Shown: positions 44,853-55,084 of the stretch, in pieces
Layout: each line of letters opens with the position of its first letter
Position numbering within the stretch: position 1 is the stretch's first letter
NCBI RefSeq assembly: GCF_035222375.1
Contig: NC_085889.1
Span: 1,612,001 to 1,676,000 of the forward strand
Direction: 5' to 3'
Source of the DNA: Podospora pseudocomata
Taxonomy: Eukaryota; Ascomycota; Sordariomycetes; Sordariales; Podosporaceae
Length of the DNA stretch: 64,000 nt
The notes under the pieces: model-generated
Told to the model about the DNA's origin: nothing
The model's input: the letters and a program-made list of their open reading frames with translations, nothing else
Databases searched by the model: none
Position numbers and translations under genes: made by a program

Positions 44853-47280
44853 TCACAACCAACCCTCCCATTCCTCATCACCCCTCCTCACAATCGGCAC
44901 CGCCGCCGCACAAAGGACCGCAGCACGGGACGCAACCCATAACACAACAAAGTGCGCCCCGAGCAACACCCAACTCCTCCTCCATCCTACCATCCAGCCC
45001 GAGTTCCTTACACCACCACCAACCGGGTGCACAACCCTCGGACTACCATCAGGTCCAACCCTAATAACAACAGGACTACCACGCCCATCATCAGCTCCCC
45101 CTCCCTCCCCCCCAACAACCCCACCCCCATCTCCCTCCCTATCCCCCCTCCCCCGGCTAAGCCCAACCAAATCCACCGTCGCCATCCCCACCAACAACCC
45201 CATCACCACCACAGAAGAACTGTAAGGCCAACAAACCCAACTCAGACTCACCATCTTCCCCACAAACACCCCCACCCTCAGCAGAACCTCATTCTCCCCC
45301 CCCCACCTCCTCACCCTCCACTGCGCCAGCACAGCCCCATTCCTCACCCTCTCCAGCGCAGTAGTAGGCGGCGGCATCAACAAAGGCGTGGTAATGCTCG
45401 CCGCCGCCGCCTCCCCCTCCGGCAAATCATCCTCACTCCTCCTGCCCCCCAAAGTCAACTCCCCCCCCGACCCTCTATGCCTCGGAGCCCTCATCATCCT
45501 CTTCTGCAAAAGTGAAACCGCCGAAGTCGTCTGCGAAACAGCAGCAAACTCATCCTCCTCCGTAAGAGAATTCACCCTCGCCTGCTTCGTCCCCTCCGGC
45601 CTCATCAGACCCGGCTCCTCCAAATTCTGAATCCTATGCCCCCCCATCCCGTCCGAGTTGTTCCTCCCCCCCCGCATCCCGCTCACCCCATCCAACGGCA
45701 TCTCCCCCTTCATCGCACCAAGCACCTCGTTAGCAGTAGGCCGCTCGAGCGGATTAACCGCCAGAAGCTTCTGAAGTAACTGATACAGCTTGTGCGGCAG
45801 ATCCGGCCGCTCCCTTCGCTCATCGTGAAACCCCTTCCAGTCCGTAATCTCGGCGCGGAGCTGGTCGATATCCTCCAACTCCTCATTCACCGCGTTGGCA
45901 AAGTGGTAGGGCAACCTGCCAAAGCACATGAAATACAGAATCATCCCCAACGAAAAGATGTCCGACTTGGTGGTAAAGTTTCCGTACCTCCCCGTGACAT
46001 CCTTTTTGAGAACCTCCGGCGCGCAGTACGAGATCGTACCCGTCGAACCGGTCGACTTACGAACCGCATGTTCCGGTTGGACTTCCCCAAAGTCGCTAAT
46101 CAGGCAAACCAAATGAGCCCCCTCGCGATGCAGCAGACAGTTACTAGGTTTCAGGTCGCGGTGGATGTAGTTTGCAGCATGCAGATAGGCCAAGCCGGAC
46201 GTAATATCCTTGAAGAGCGAGTAAATCTCCTCAGGGGGCAAGCGACGCTGCATCTTGGGACGTTCTGTCTGGGCCTTGGAGCGACGGCGCATCTGGGCCT
46301 TGAGCTGCTCCTTCGTGGCCTCCCTCGGCATGTCGCCAATGACGTAGTGTAGCAGATCGCCGCCATTGCAGTATTGCTGCAGGATGAATGCGCACGCAAC
46401 TACAGGCGCAAACTGGCTGGTCTGATAGTCCTCAAGCCAGACGTGCCGGTAGGAGACAAGGTTGGGATGGGAGAGCTTCGCAAGCAGCTCAACCTCTACC
46501 AACACCTTTTCAAGCCATGCGTGGTCATCTCCCACTGGTACCCTTTTGCAGGCAAACTCTCCCAGAAAGCAGCCGTCAATCTCGTGCCGCACAAGCAAGA
46601 CAACTCCCTTGCCGCCTCGGCCAAGCTCTCGCTCCTCGATAAAGAAAGTATTAAAGTAATTCGGGCTGAACGCCTCTCGTCGAATGCGGCCGCCGCCCTG
46701 GTGAGGCGCCGGTGAGCTCCTCACAGACTCGGCGTCTTGCCGTCCAAGCTCGCTCCCGTCTTCATCAGACACCGAGGCCGGAAACGGTTCGACCAACCGC
46801 CGGATAGGACTCGACGGTGGCGGGAGAGGCTGCGTGTGGTTCCGTCGATGCTGGCCGGCGCGCAGCATGCGGAAGTAATCGGGATTGACGTAGGTTTCAT
46901 GGCTCGTCGCGGGCTCAAAGCGCCTCTCGGGGGATGATGTTCGCAGGCTTTGGTGGCAGGTGGGACATTTTGTCAGTTCGAGGCCGCGGATCTCGAGACG
47001 CTGCGAGGTGGGGTCGCGGACGACGATGGCGTTGTGGTGACGGCTGCGCAGGAATGTTTATCAGTCTTTGTGTGTTTTTTTTTCCAGAGTCGCGAGGCAT
47101 GGAGCTTGACGGGGAAAGTGTTCAAGAGAGCAATGAGACACATTGCAGTAGGTGATGCTGTCGTGGGGGTGACGGGAGTCCCAGTGGCATGCATGGACTG
47201 CCCCCAGATGGTTTTGGTGGGGGAATGACGTACAGAACAATCTCGCGACCTTCGCGCTCGTGGTAGGGAACAAGGGACAT
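44853..47280 (-). CDS. iks1: Iks1-type serine/threonine protein kinase (745 aa)
   Basis: Exons 47280-47234 and 47043-44853, intron 190 nt (GTACGT donor, CTGATAAAC branch, GCGCAG acceptor), 2238 nt in all. The N-terminus reads MSLVPYHEREGREIVL, then LRHHNAIVVRDPTSQRLEIR and a CPTCHQ zinc-knuckle-like pair, as in fungal Iks1 (family recall). Kinase features: P-loop GRGGKG (157-162), K182 in ACKRV, HRDLKPSN (310-317), DFG (333-335), and APEV in the activation segment. An insert rich in Arg/Lys (about 255-285) sits in the N-lobe/C-lobe region. The C-terminal 200 residues are Gly-rich with two hydrophobic stretches (VVVMGLLVGMATVDLV, FVVLWVASRAAVLCAAAV), suggesting membrane anchoring. Substrates unknown; yeast Iks1 is a poorly studied, non-essential kinase. 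Confidence 0.9.
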
Positions 47281-47808
47281 GGCTGGCGTGGACGGGGTGG
47301 AAATGGTATGGATATCCTCAGGATATGATCCCAGAGTAAAGATATCCCATGCTGGTCTCGATATGACGATGCGCTTGCTCTCTTCTCTTTTGTTTTGAGA
47401 GGATGCGAGATGGAGTTTCGATGTTTTCGTTGTTGCGGTGACAGGGGCGCTGGTGAATGATTGCCGGGGTTGAGCTCAACGGCGGAGGGCTTGGTCCGGG
47501 GTTTTAGCGCATCGAACCACTGCAGCCAGGTCTTGGCAGCAACGGCTCCCCATTGAAGCTTCCTACACATCATCTCCGGGAACTCTCTCCTGTTTAGATT
47601 CCCGAGATGCATCGTGTTACAGCCACATACATGCCCCATCTCTCTCAACCTCACTCTTCATTGGATGCCGCTCACCTGCAAACCATCCGCCGCCAGCACC
47701 ACAAACATATCACGATCCAACACGTCGATGTGTGATACCATCTCCCATTGATTAGTCAACCAGCATATCTCGGGATAACTGCCCCCCCGAACCTCAGCAA
47801 CTAGCACC
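47281..47808. other. Intergenic, kinase promoter / permease 3' flank
   Basis: About 530 bases between two minus-strand genes; nothing else seen. Confidence 0.5.
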
Positions 47809-49187
47809 CTATACTATTGCTCTTGTCGTGCTGTTCCCAGGAGGCCTAAACCCCACCCCCTTCGTCTCACTCCCCGGGCCAAAATCTGGTTCACCACCCA
47901 AAGACCCAAGCACATCACCAATATAATTGCAAGGCTTAATCCCCTTGTCAAAAACCGCCCCCCAATCCTTCAGAATCCCATTCACAATCTCAATCCCCGC
48001 AAGATAGAGATTCTGAATCGCAACCTCGAAGCCATTCTGCTTGAGAACAAGCAAATGCTCATAGGCAGTGACGTTAGGAGGAGGACGATCAAAGTTAGAC
48101 CCTGTAACAAACACAACCTCATCAGCCGAGCTTCTCTCACCAAAACAAAACAAAACAAAGCAAAACAAAACAAAACAAAACAAAAAACCTCACCAGTCCT
48201 CATAACAACAACCCTCGAAAAGTCCACAGCCCCATAAACCGCCATCCTCACCAACGAACCCAGCACCGCATTATCCTCCTGCGCCGTCATGCAGTACCTC
48301 CCCGTCCCATTCGTCCAAACCCCCGTCGTCCTCTCAAACGCCTCGCTCAGCAATGTCCCCGAGTAATAAACATCGCTCGTGACGGTATCACACTTGACCA
48401 CCTCCGGCCCGCTCGAAGCCTTGGCAAAAATATTCCCCTCCGGCTTATACCTCGCCCGGTACTTCTTCGAGTCCTCGTTATCGCTCAAATTCGCCCTGAC
48501 AGCATAGTTAAACGCCGCGTCCCGCAGCGCGTTGCTCACCTCAAACACTTCTGTCCCGTACAGAATCTTGGGGTACTCCTCCGGCTGCGTGGTGCCATAA
48601 GCAACATACCCCGTCGTGAAGTTGTCTGGCATCTCCCGGGCGTCGAATTCGTATTGGAGGGCTACTTGGACGGTGTACCGCGCCAGGGCTACGCCGCCGA
48701 TGGTGGAGTACTTTGGGTTTGCGCCTGCTATGCCGGCTAGGAGGAAGTATGTCTTTGTGAGGTTGAACTTGGGGGAGAGGAGGAGGGCCATGGCCGACGA
48801 GGCGGCGTTGATTTCGCCTTCGCAGGTGGTCACCTGGCAGACTTGGAGGTCTTCTCTGCAGTGAACGTGGGGGTATCGTGGGGAGAGGCCGGGGATGGTG
48901 ATGTTGACGGCCAGGAGGTTGCCGTGGCTGTTGAGGGGCATGTTGTCGTACCAGACTTGGGCTTCGGGGGCAAACTGGACTGCGGGTTAGCTTTGGTGAA
49001 GTTGGGTTGTGGGGTAGGTACTTGCCATGTTGACGATCATGACCTTGGGGGTGATTTTCCCATCAAGTCTCGGCTCAGGAGGGCTGTTTGCGATGCTGCC
49101 ATTCCTCGGAGGAGTAGCAGCGGCCAAGCCAAGCTGGCCACCGCGCAAGGCCAGAAATGAGGCGAATGCGCACGGCATGAAGCGCAT
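47809..49187 (-). CDS. Purine nucleoside permease (NUP family, 411 aa)
   Basis: Exons 49187-49026, 48974-48194 and 48101-47809 give 1236 nt. The product matches the NUP family (PF06516): PKVMIVNMFAPEAQVWYDNM, LLSPKFNLTKTYFLLAGIAG, ANPKYSTIGGVALARYTVQV, ALQYEFDAREMP, ARYCMTAQEDNAVLGSL-type blocks and NPYxxVLxxxG-like C-terminus. Members are reported to import or process purine nucleosides. The N-terminus has a signal-like LALRGGQLGLAAATPP segment. Intron 1 (48975-49025) has a GC donor (GCAAGT) with acceptor GTCCAG; no GT donor restores the frame. Intron 2 (48102-48193) is largely a TTTTG pentanucleotide repeat (48140-48182). Confidence 0.9.
48140..48182. repeat. AAAAC/TTTTG pentanucleotide repeat in an intron
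   Basis: About eight AAAAC-type units (one variant AAAGC) in the second intron of the NUP gene. It is the cause of a long false open frame on the minus strand. Confidence 0.9.
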
Positions 49188-50899
49188 ATCGAGCGTTGAC
49201 AGGGTTAGCTCAGGGGGAGGCCCCGGTCTTTTCTTTGTATCACCCTCGAGAAGCTTTCGCTTCGTTGTGGAGGTGAGAGGGATGGAGGAAGGTGGTCGAC
49301 AGATTGACCTGAACGAGGGTAGGTGCAGCGAGTTAAATGAAATGAACTTGTTCTGCAGTCATCCCTCCGAGACAAGCAAGAAAGCCCGGGAAGAAGAATT
49401 CTTTTTGTTTTTTTCATGGTGAGGCGTTCTTGTGTCAAACTCGATGTCGGGCCTGTGCCTGCCCGTGGCAGTTGATTAAGACTAGTGAATATCTCCGCGT
49501 GAGTGACTCCGTCCCAGATATCATCAGCTGGAGGGAGTAGAGTTTGTGGAACCGAGTAGGGAATTTGAGATGATTTCGCCATTTGCTGGGGAGAAGGTGA
49601 AGAAGTGCTAATTGCTCTTGCTCCTTTGCAGGTAGAAGAGCATGTACTTTTACCAGCTTGCAGGGTGAAGTCCAAGAGTGAATATTGTCCGCCACCGGCA
49701 TCGCTTTTCTCCACCTCCTGGGAACTTTTCACATATCGATTTCTCGTGCGATTCGATTCCGCTGCCGCTGTGACATCCGGGTAGAATTCCCTGGGCTTAT
49801 ATCGAATGCATTGCATTCTTCTTGTGGATGTGTAACCAACGATCTCAAGAGGTAAACGAGACATGCAGTGGTTCCTGCCACGATCGTTCCGTGTACTACG
49901 GCCTGTCAAGCCGTCTGTCTGCCAGAGTTTCCATTGGGTGCCGAACGAGTTTGTCTCAGGTTCTCAGACGTCAACGAAGCTTGGTTGAAGTTTGCCTCAG
50001 ACAAAACTATTGATTTTTTTTGTCTTTTTTCTTATTTTTATCTCGGCTATCATTACCGATGTCAGCTGGAAAGGAATCTCTAGCTTGTAACCCACAAAGT
50101 CACCGAGGTCAAGCCAGCAACGCAAGTTTAAGCGTCCAGTGCCGTGCGTTGCTCGAGACAGTATCTTGTTTTGTCAGACCACAGACCAACTGTATTCGCA
50201 TCAACCCCGGGAGGACATGAATACAGCAACCATGATACGTGCGCTTCGCAGTTTCTATTTTTGCTTTGCGTCATCAAAAACCTGCGCAAGCTCATATACC
50301 CGTACACGTGGCGGTGGAGCTCAACCAAACCTCAGAGGAGCGCTTCCGGCCTTGTTGAACCCATTCCCAGGGACGCGGCGCGAAGGGAACGGTTCGGGAC
50401 GAGTGGTTCGTGTGTGAGCTAGAGGTTAGCCAGCCCTGGTTCGGCCAGTGAAGTGGCTGGTGTATTTACCCGGCTTAAGTGTTTTTGCTACAATAAAGAG
50501 GGGTTCCTGGCCAAAACACAGGCCAGAACTGTCTTGGCCCTTCGGATTGATGTTGAAGAAGCTATTTTTCTGCTGTTCGAGACAACAAAACAGCTGGTCA
50601 TGGTGGCGGTGTAGTTACCGAGTGTTAGCTCCGGCCTCGAGAGCGCCGCTGACTTGCAGCACCGATAGTGAAAATGCATCATCGTCGTTGCGTTGATGGT
50701 GATCTGGGTGTCATGGGCGAAATTGTGGATAAATTGATGGTCGGTGGAAGGAAAGTTATGAAGGAGCTGCTTTCCAGTTCCCCGGTTGGAAAGGGGATGG
50801 CAGTGAGGTGTATTTATTGACGTGGTTTGCCCGTTTGATGATGTGATCTGTACTCTTGTCTTTTAATAACAACGACTTCTCTCCGTTGCCAGAAGAAAA
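49188..50899. other. Intergenic, no gene seen
   Basis: It holds the promoters of two diverging genes. Open frames such as 49205-49909 (minus) lack domain evidence. Confidence 0.5.
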
Positions 50900-51247
50900 A
50901 TGAAGTTCTCTCTCGCTCTCATCACAGTTGGTCTGTTCGGTGGTGCGCTTGCACAGCAAGGGGTCCAGTGCCCAGGAAGCTGGTATCTTCAGCCAGATGA
51001 CTGCATGTGTATGAACAGCAGGGAGGGATATCTGCTCAAGACACAGACGTTGGATTGCTGCAAGAAGCTGGGATACAAAACTTATAACAACGTGAGTACC
51101 TGACATATACAGCCAGACGGGCATGTGGAGGCTGACACGCTGACGCTCGGCATATAGATCTGCGCCGTGGACAGAAACAAGCGCCAGACGTTCAAGGACT
51201 GTTGCAAGGATCTCAACCAGGAGAGCGTCATTGGCCATTGCCGTTGA
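50900..51247 (+). CDS. Small cysteine-rich secreted protein (93 aa)
   Basis: Exons 50900-51091 and 51158-51247 (GTGAGT donor, CATATAG acceptor; 282 nt). Signal peptide MKFSLALITVGLFGGALAQQ. The mature part has eight cysteines in a CxGSWY...DDCMCMNS, LLKTQTLDCCKKLGYKTYNN, ICAVDRNKRQTFKDCCKDLN, QESVIGHC pattern with two CC pairs, suggestive of a compact disulphide-bonded fold. It is probably extracellular; a hydrophobin is excluded by the spacing. I do not know a named family; effector-like by size and cysteine content. The start is set by the signal peptide and the AGAAAAATG context. Confidence 0.85.
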
Positions 51248-51829
51248 GGTTGAGAAGGTTAAGACTTAAGAGGGCGATCGGTGGAATTTGGGGAAGGCCA
51301 TCATCCATGCCGCCATGTTGACTTGGCTTGAGGCCTCGAGGTTGAATGGCGTTAGAGGCTGACGGGGGTGAGAAGTGGCCGCGGGTGAAACGTTCAAGGA
51401 TGTCTCCAATTGGAATTGTGTGTAATTGGATGAAATCATGAAGTTATGAGAAAGGTGGAAAAGAAAGACTGAGAAATAAGATAAGTCAAAGAGTTGCGAA
51501 TATCTGAAGAAGTAAGAATTGGAGATATCCTTGATGTTGGTTTCCCGAGCGTGGCCCGTGCACATAGATGTGGGCCCGACGCGCTAGAATGCGCGAATGT
51601 TCTTCTCCAAGAGCTTCTCCAAAAAGAATTGCAGGGCAGCCATGCTTCCAACCTGATTGATCGCCTACAAAGCACCACTTGCCCCCCCTCCCCGGCTCCG
51701 TTTCTCTGTTTCTGTTATTGTTGGTTCCCCTGGCTTGTGTTCTCAGTCATGTCAATCATGGTGACCTGACCTTTTCCACAGTCGTCGCCTTCGGCCGTAT
51801 CCCTCCTCTCGAATATCCAGCCTTGCGTC
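51248..51829. other. Intergenic, no gene seen
   Basis: 3' flank of the cysteine-rich gene and promoter of the next gene; nothing else recognised. Confidence 0.5.
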
Positions 51830-52362
51830 ATGGCCCCTCCAAAGCTCAACGGGCAGCTCCCGTACCAAAGCTGCAGACGTTTGTTCCAGCAACAAGCTCT
51901 GTCGAGACGAACCTTTACGACTTCTTCCCCATCCTTCTCGGACGCGCCCAAGCAGACGTCGAGATTCGCGAAAAAGACAGAAACCCAGGTCCCTCCCGTC
52001 GACCACACCCAGTCGAAGCCGAATGTTGTGGTAAACCCACCAGTCGCACCGACGACCGTGCCGAGACCGTCTGCTGTGCGCCGCCCTGGCGTTGGGACAC
52101 CTACAATGGAGCCAAAGCAGCCGGTGGACATCAACAGCAAGGAGTACAAGCGTGTGGCGAGAAAGGTCACGAGCCTCATGGTTGCGCTGCCCTTCTTGAT
52201 TGTCACATCGTACTACCTCTGGGACCGACGTAGGTCTCAGCCCATCAGATATGTCGTGATACTGTTGTTGACTCTTCTTCCCAAGTCTCTCTTGGCAGGC
52301 CAGTCCCTCCTCCGTCCGATGATGCCTCCTCCGCTCCGTCCTCTGAGCCCAAGAAAGCGTAG
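51830..52362 (+). CDS. Predicted mitochondrial single-span membrane protein (155 aa)
   Basis: Exon 1 (51830-52233) begins MAPPKLNGQLPYQSCRRLFQ, with QQALSRRTFTTSSPSFS, a classical arginine/serine mitochondrial presequence. A Pro-rich linker and one membrane helix (VTSLMVALPFLIVTSYYLW) near residues 114-132 follow. Exon 2 (52299-52362) adds PVPPPSDDASSAPSSEPKKA and a stop, if the donor is GTCTCA at 52234; a nearby GTAGGT at 52230 has better consensus but gives a longer, less natural tail. The C-terminus is therefore the uncertain part. Topology and size suggest an inner-membrane assembly factor or small subunit; no family name is offered. Confidence 0.7.
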
Positions 52363-54388
52363 CGTTGTGATCGACCAGCCGAATGAATGCGTTCAAACAC
52401 CCTCCAGCAGGTTATTCCCTGCGTGTCAGCAACAAAAACGTGGCATCCAGTGGGCTTCCGTTTGTAGCAGGATGCTCCTTGTTTGGTCGTCGTTGTCAAA
52501 TATCAGCTCAAAGGTGGCTCTCAATGCGAACCCAGGATTGCCGAACAGAATCCTAGAAAACACTTTTGGATTCTCATCATGTTTACTGCCTCCCGACTTC
52601 TTCTTAGTCCGGCCCACTCTCAAGGTCGGCCACCTCCGTCATCAGTCCATGAAATGTTGTCCAGAACAACATCTCTCTCTCTCCCTGTCTCTCTCTGCTT
52701 CTCTCTCTGCTTCTCTTTCTGACCCATCGGTGACACTACTGAATGCCGAGGTCGACTCCAGACTTTTTATCACGCATCCCTGTCCGACCTGCGGAATCCC
52801 TGCTCAACAAGCCCCCTCATCCGCGCCAATTTAGCTGGCTTTTCTCCTTAGATGCGGGGAAGTCAACGCTACCACTAGCCCAGAACCCCACACCACCAAC
52901 AAGACGGACCCTCTGGCAAAAAGGCAGGTCTGGTTGCTGAATGGTCACCATCCACTGGCTAGTCTTCAGTGACAAGAGCCTGGAAACAACAGATGGAGCC
53001 AGGCTGGTGACCGGCGCAAACTGACATGCCAAGACGCGCGCTTCTTTAGACTAGCACGACGGCCATGTCCTGGGGAAAACATTGGCAGCCCGTATTGCAA
53101 CTGCATGACAGCGGTGGCGGCGCGTGGCCTTGAGCCGAGATTTTCCCACCTCGGCTTTGACGGATGTGACGGCTTGCTAAGACGTTATGAATCTGGCCTG
53201 CAGCCGAGGATTCGCCAAAACCCCTGCGGCCTGGCCGTTTTACCCAGGGGACCTCGGGTTGTTCCTCGGGTCTTCGAGAAGGCGGAATATCACTCGTCAA
53301 AAGCCGTCGGTCTATCGAGCACTTCTTCAGCCGGTGCTACATCACTATCAGCGTTCTTCCCGTGCTCTCACCACCGCTGGATATCAGCCTCTGGAAAACA
53401 AGGCCATCTGGCATATTTGTCAGACGCCCACATCGGTGAGGTCGTGATACAGCACTTCTATCCACATTCTGGAGCTGGTGGAGTTCCTGGGGAAGTGGAA
53501 GCGGTGGATGCTGCTTGGAGCTGGTGTGTCCTGCGGGGTGAACTAATCCTCCGGTCCACACCATTGGCCTCCTCTGGCAAGTTTTACCATTGACGAATCG
53601 GTTGGGGGGATGCCTGTCGCACGCGGCTTGGGCCGATCAAGGTGACTGGAGGGACGGGCAAAAACATCGTGCATTTTGTGCTGTCGAGACGAAGTGCCGT
53701 GTTCAGAGCTATCCCCGAAACCCGAACTTCGCATAAGAGGACACGCCTGCTCGTCCATCTATGGCGGCATCCTAGCACTTTTCAAGGGAGGAATTCCCCC
53801 TCCTGGCATTTCTGTCCGTGGTGTGTGGGTTATCCCCAGGTTTCTCACTTTCCCTGGCTCCGCCGTCGTCAATCCCAGACCCCAGACCCCCAGATTTCAA
53901 CCCCAGACTATTCCACTAGAGGCTCCTCCCTGGAAGTGCCTGGCTTGGTTGGCAGAGCTGCCCAAGGGCTAGGGTGTTATCTATTGGGATCGCTGGTGGA
54001 TCGCCGTGGCCAACATTTCTATTTCTATTGGCATCCAGCAACCTCAGTCTCCAGACGCACGAACCCAACTGTCCCAGCGAGGTGGATACGCTACATGCTC
54101 AACGACATCCAGCGGATGCGGGGTGGTAGACTAGTCTGTATACGGGAAGCTCAGCTGCACCCTGTCTCGTCACGGCTCTTGTTTTCGGACGTGGCGATGG
54201 GGCTCTGAAGGAAAGAAAATGGAACCGACTCCCCGGTCCTGATGCTTTTGACAGCTCCTTGACCCGTCACTCCCGTCGTCTTTTTCATACCCCAAATCTC
54301 CAACTTTCTGTTTTCATCTTGGCCTTTCGTCATCAAGCATCCATTGTTGTTTCTTCTCCAAACCATTTGCCTATCACATCTTCACACC
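52363..54388. other. Long region with unassigned open frames
   Basis: A CT microsatellite lies at 52672-52721. From 53105 to 54208 the plus strand carries protein-like pieces in different frames, e.g. SVYRALLQPVLHHYQRSSRA with LTTAGYQPLENKAIWHICQT (53255-53440, presequence-like, ending at a GTGAGG donor), WKRWMLLGAGVSCG (about 53494-53540) and SIYGGILALFKGGIPPPGIS (53755-53815). This could be a decayed gene, a multi-intron gene, or the long leader of the transcription factor. I cannot assign it. Confidence 0.35.
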
Positions 54389-55045
54389 ATGTCAACAGGG
54401 GCTGTGTCAACAGGGAGGCGCAAATCACCTCTCGAAGGAGTGTCTGACAGGTCTAGTCAAGACCGCACCACCAGCCCCAGTCCCTCCATTCGCTCATCGA
54501 GCAAGCCACAGATCAGACACAGAGCCTCCATTGCGTGTGCCTCGTGCCGTGAGAGACGAATTCGTTGTGTCGTGGCCGAGGGAGAGTCAGAGTGCACCCA
54601 GTGCAGGAAGACGGGCCACACATGTATCATCAAGAACGATGACGAGCGAAGGAGGTGAGTTGTGCCATTCTGCCTCAGTTTCAAGGCCAGACCAGGCTGA
54701 CAGATGAATAGGCCAATATCCAAAGCCTACATGTCATCACTATCCAATCGAATTGCTCTCTTGGAGGAGATGTTGAAGGAACAAGGAGTCACACCCCCTC
54801 CCGCTGTCCACCCTCCAAAGACAAGACAAGACGCCATCTCGAGACAACAACAACAACAACAACAAGAGCAAGAAGAAGCTCGGATACGGGAAAGGTCGAC
54901 CAGTTCTGAGCCCAAGCATGGGAGTTCGGTCGAGATCCAGGTTCCCACACCACCAGGCTCAGGCGAGGAGGACACCCTCATGAGCGAGTCAGAACAGAGC
55001 AAGACCATTGACTTGACTGACATGACCTCATCATCATCGGCGTCG

Positions 55046-55084
<39 letters not shown>

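Noticed and set aside
47982-48193. C-terminal Cys/Phe/Leu-rich tail of the permease frame
   Set aside because: It is translation of the TTTTG-repeat intron; splicing restores the family C-terminus.
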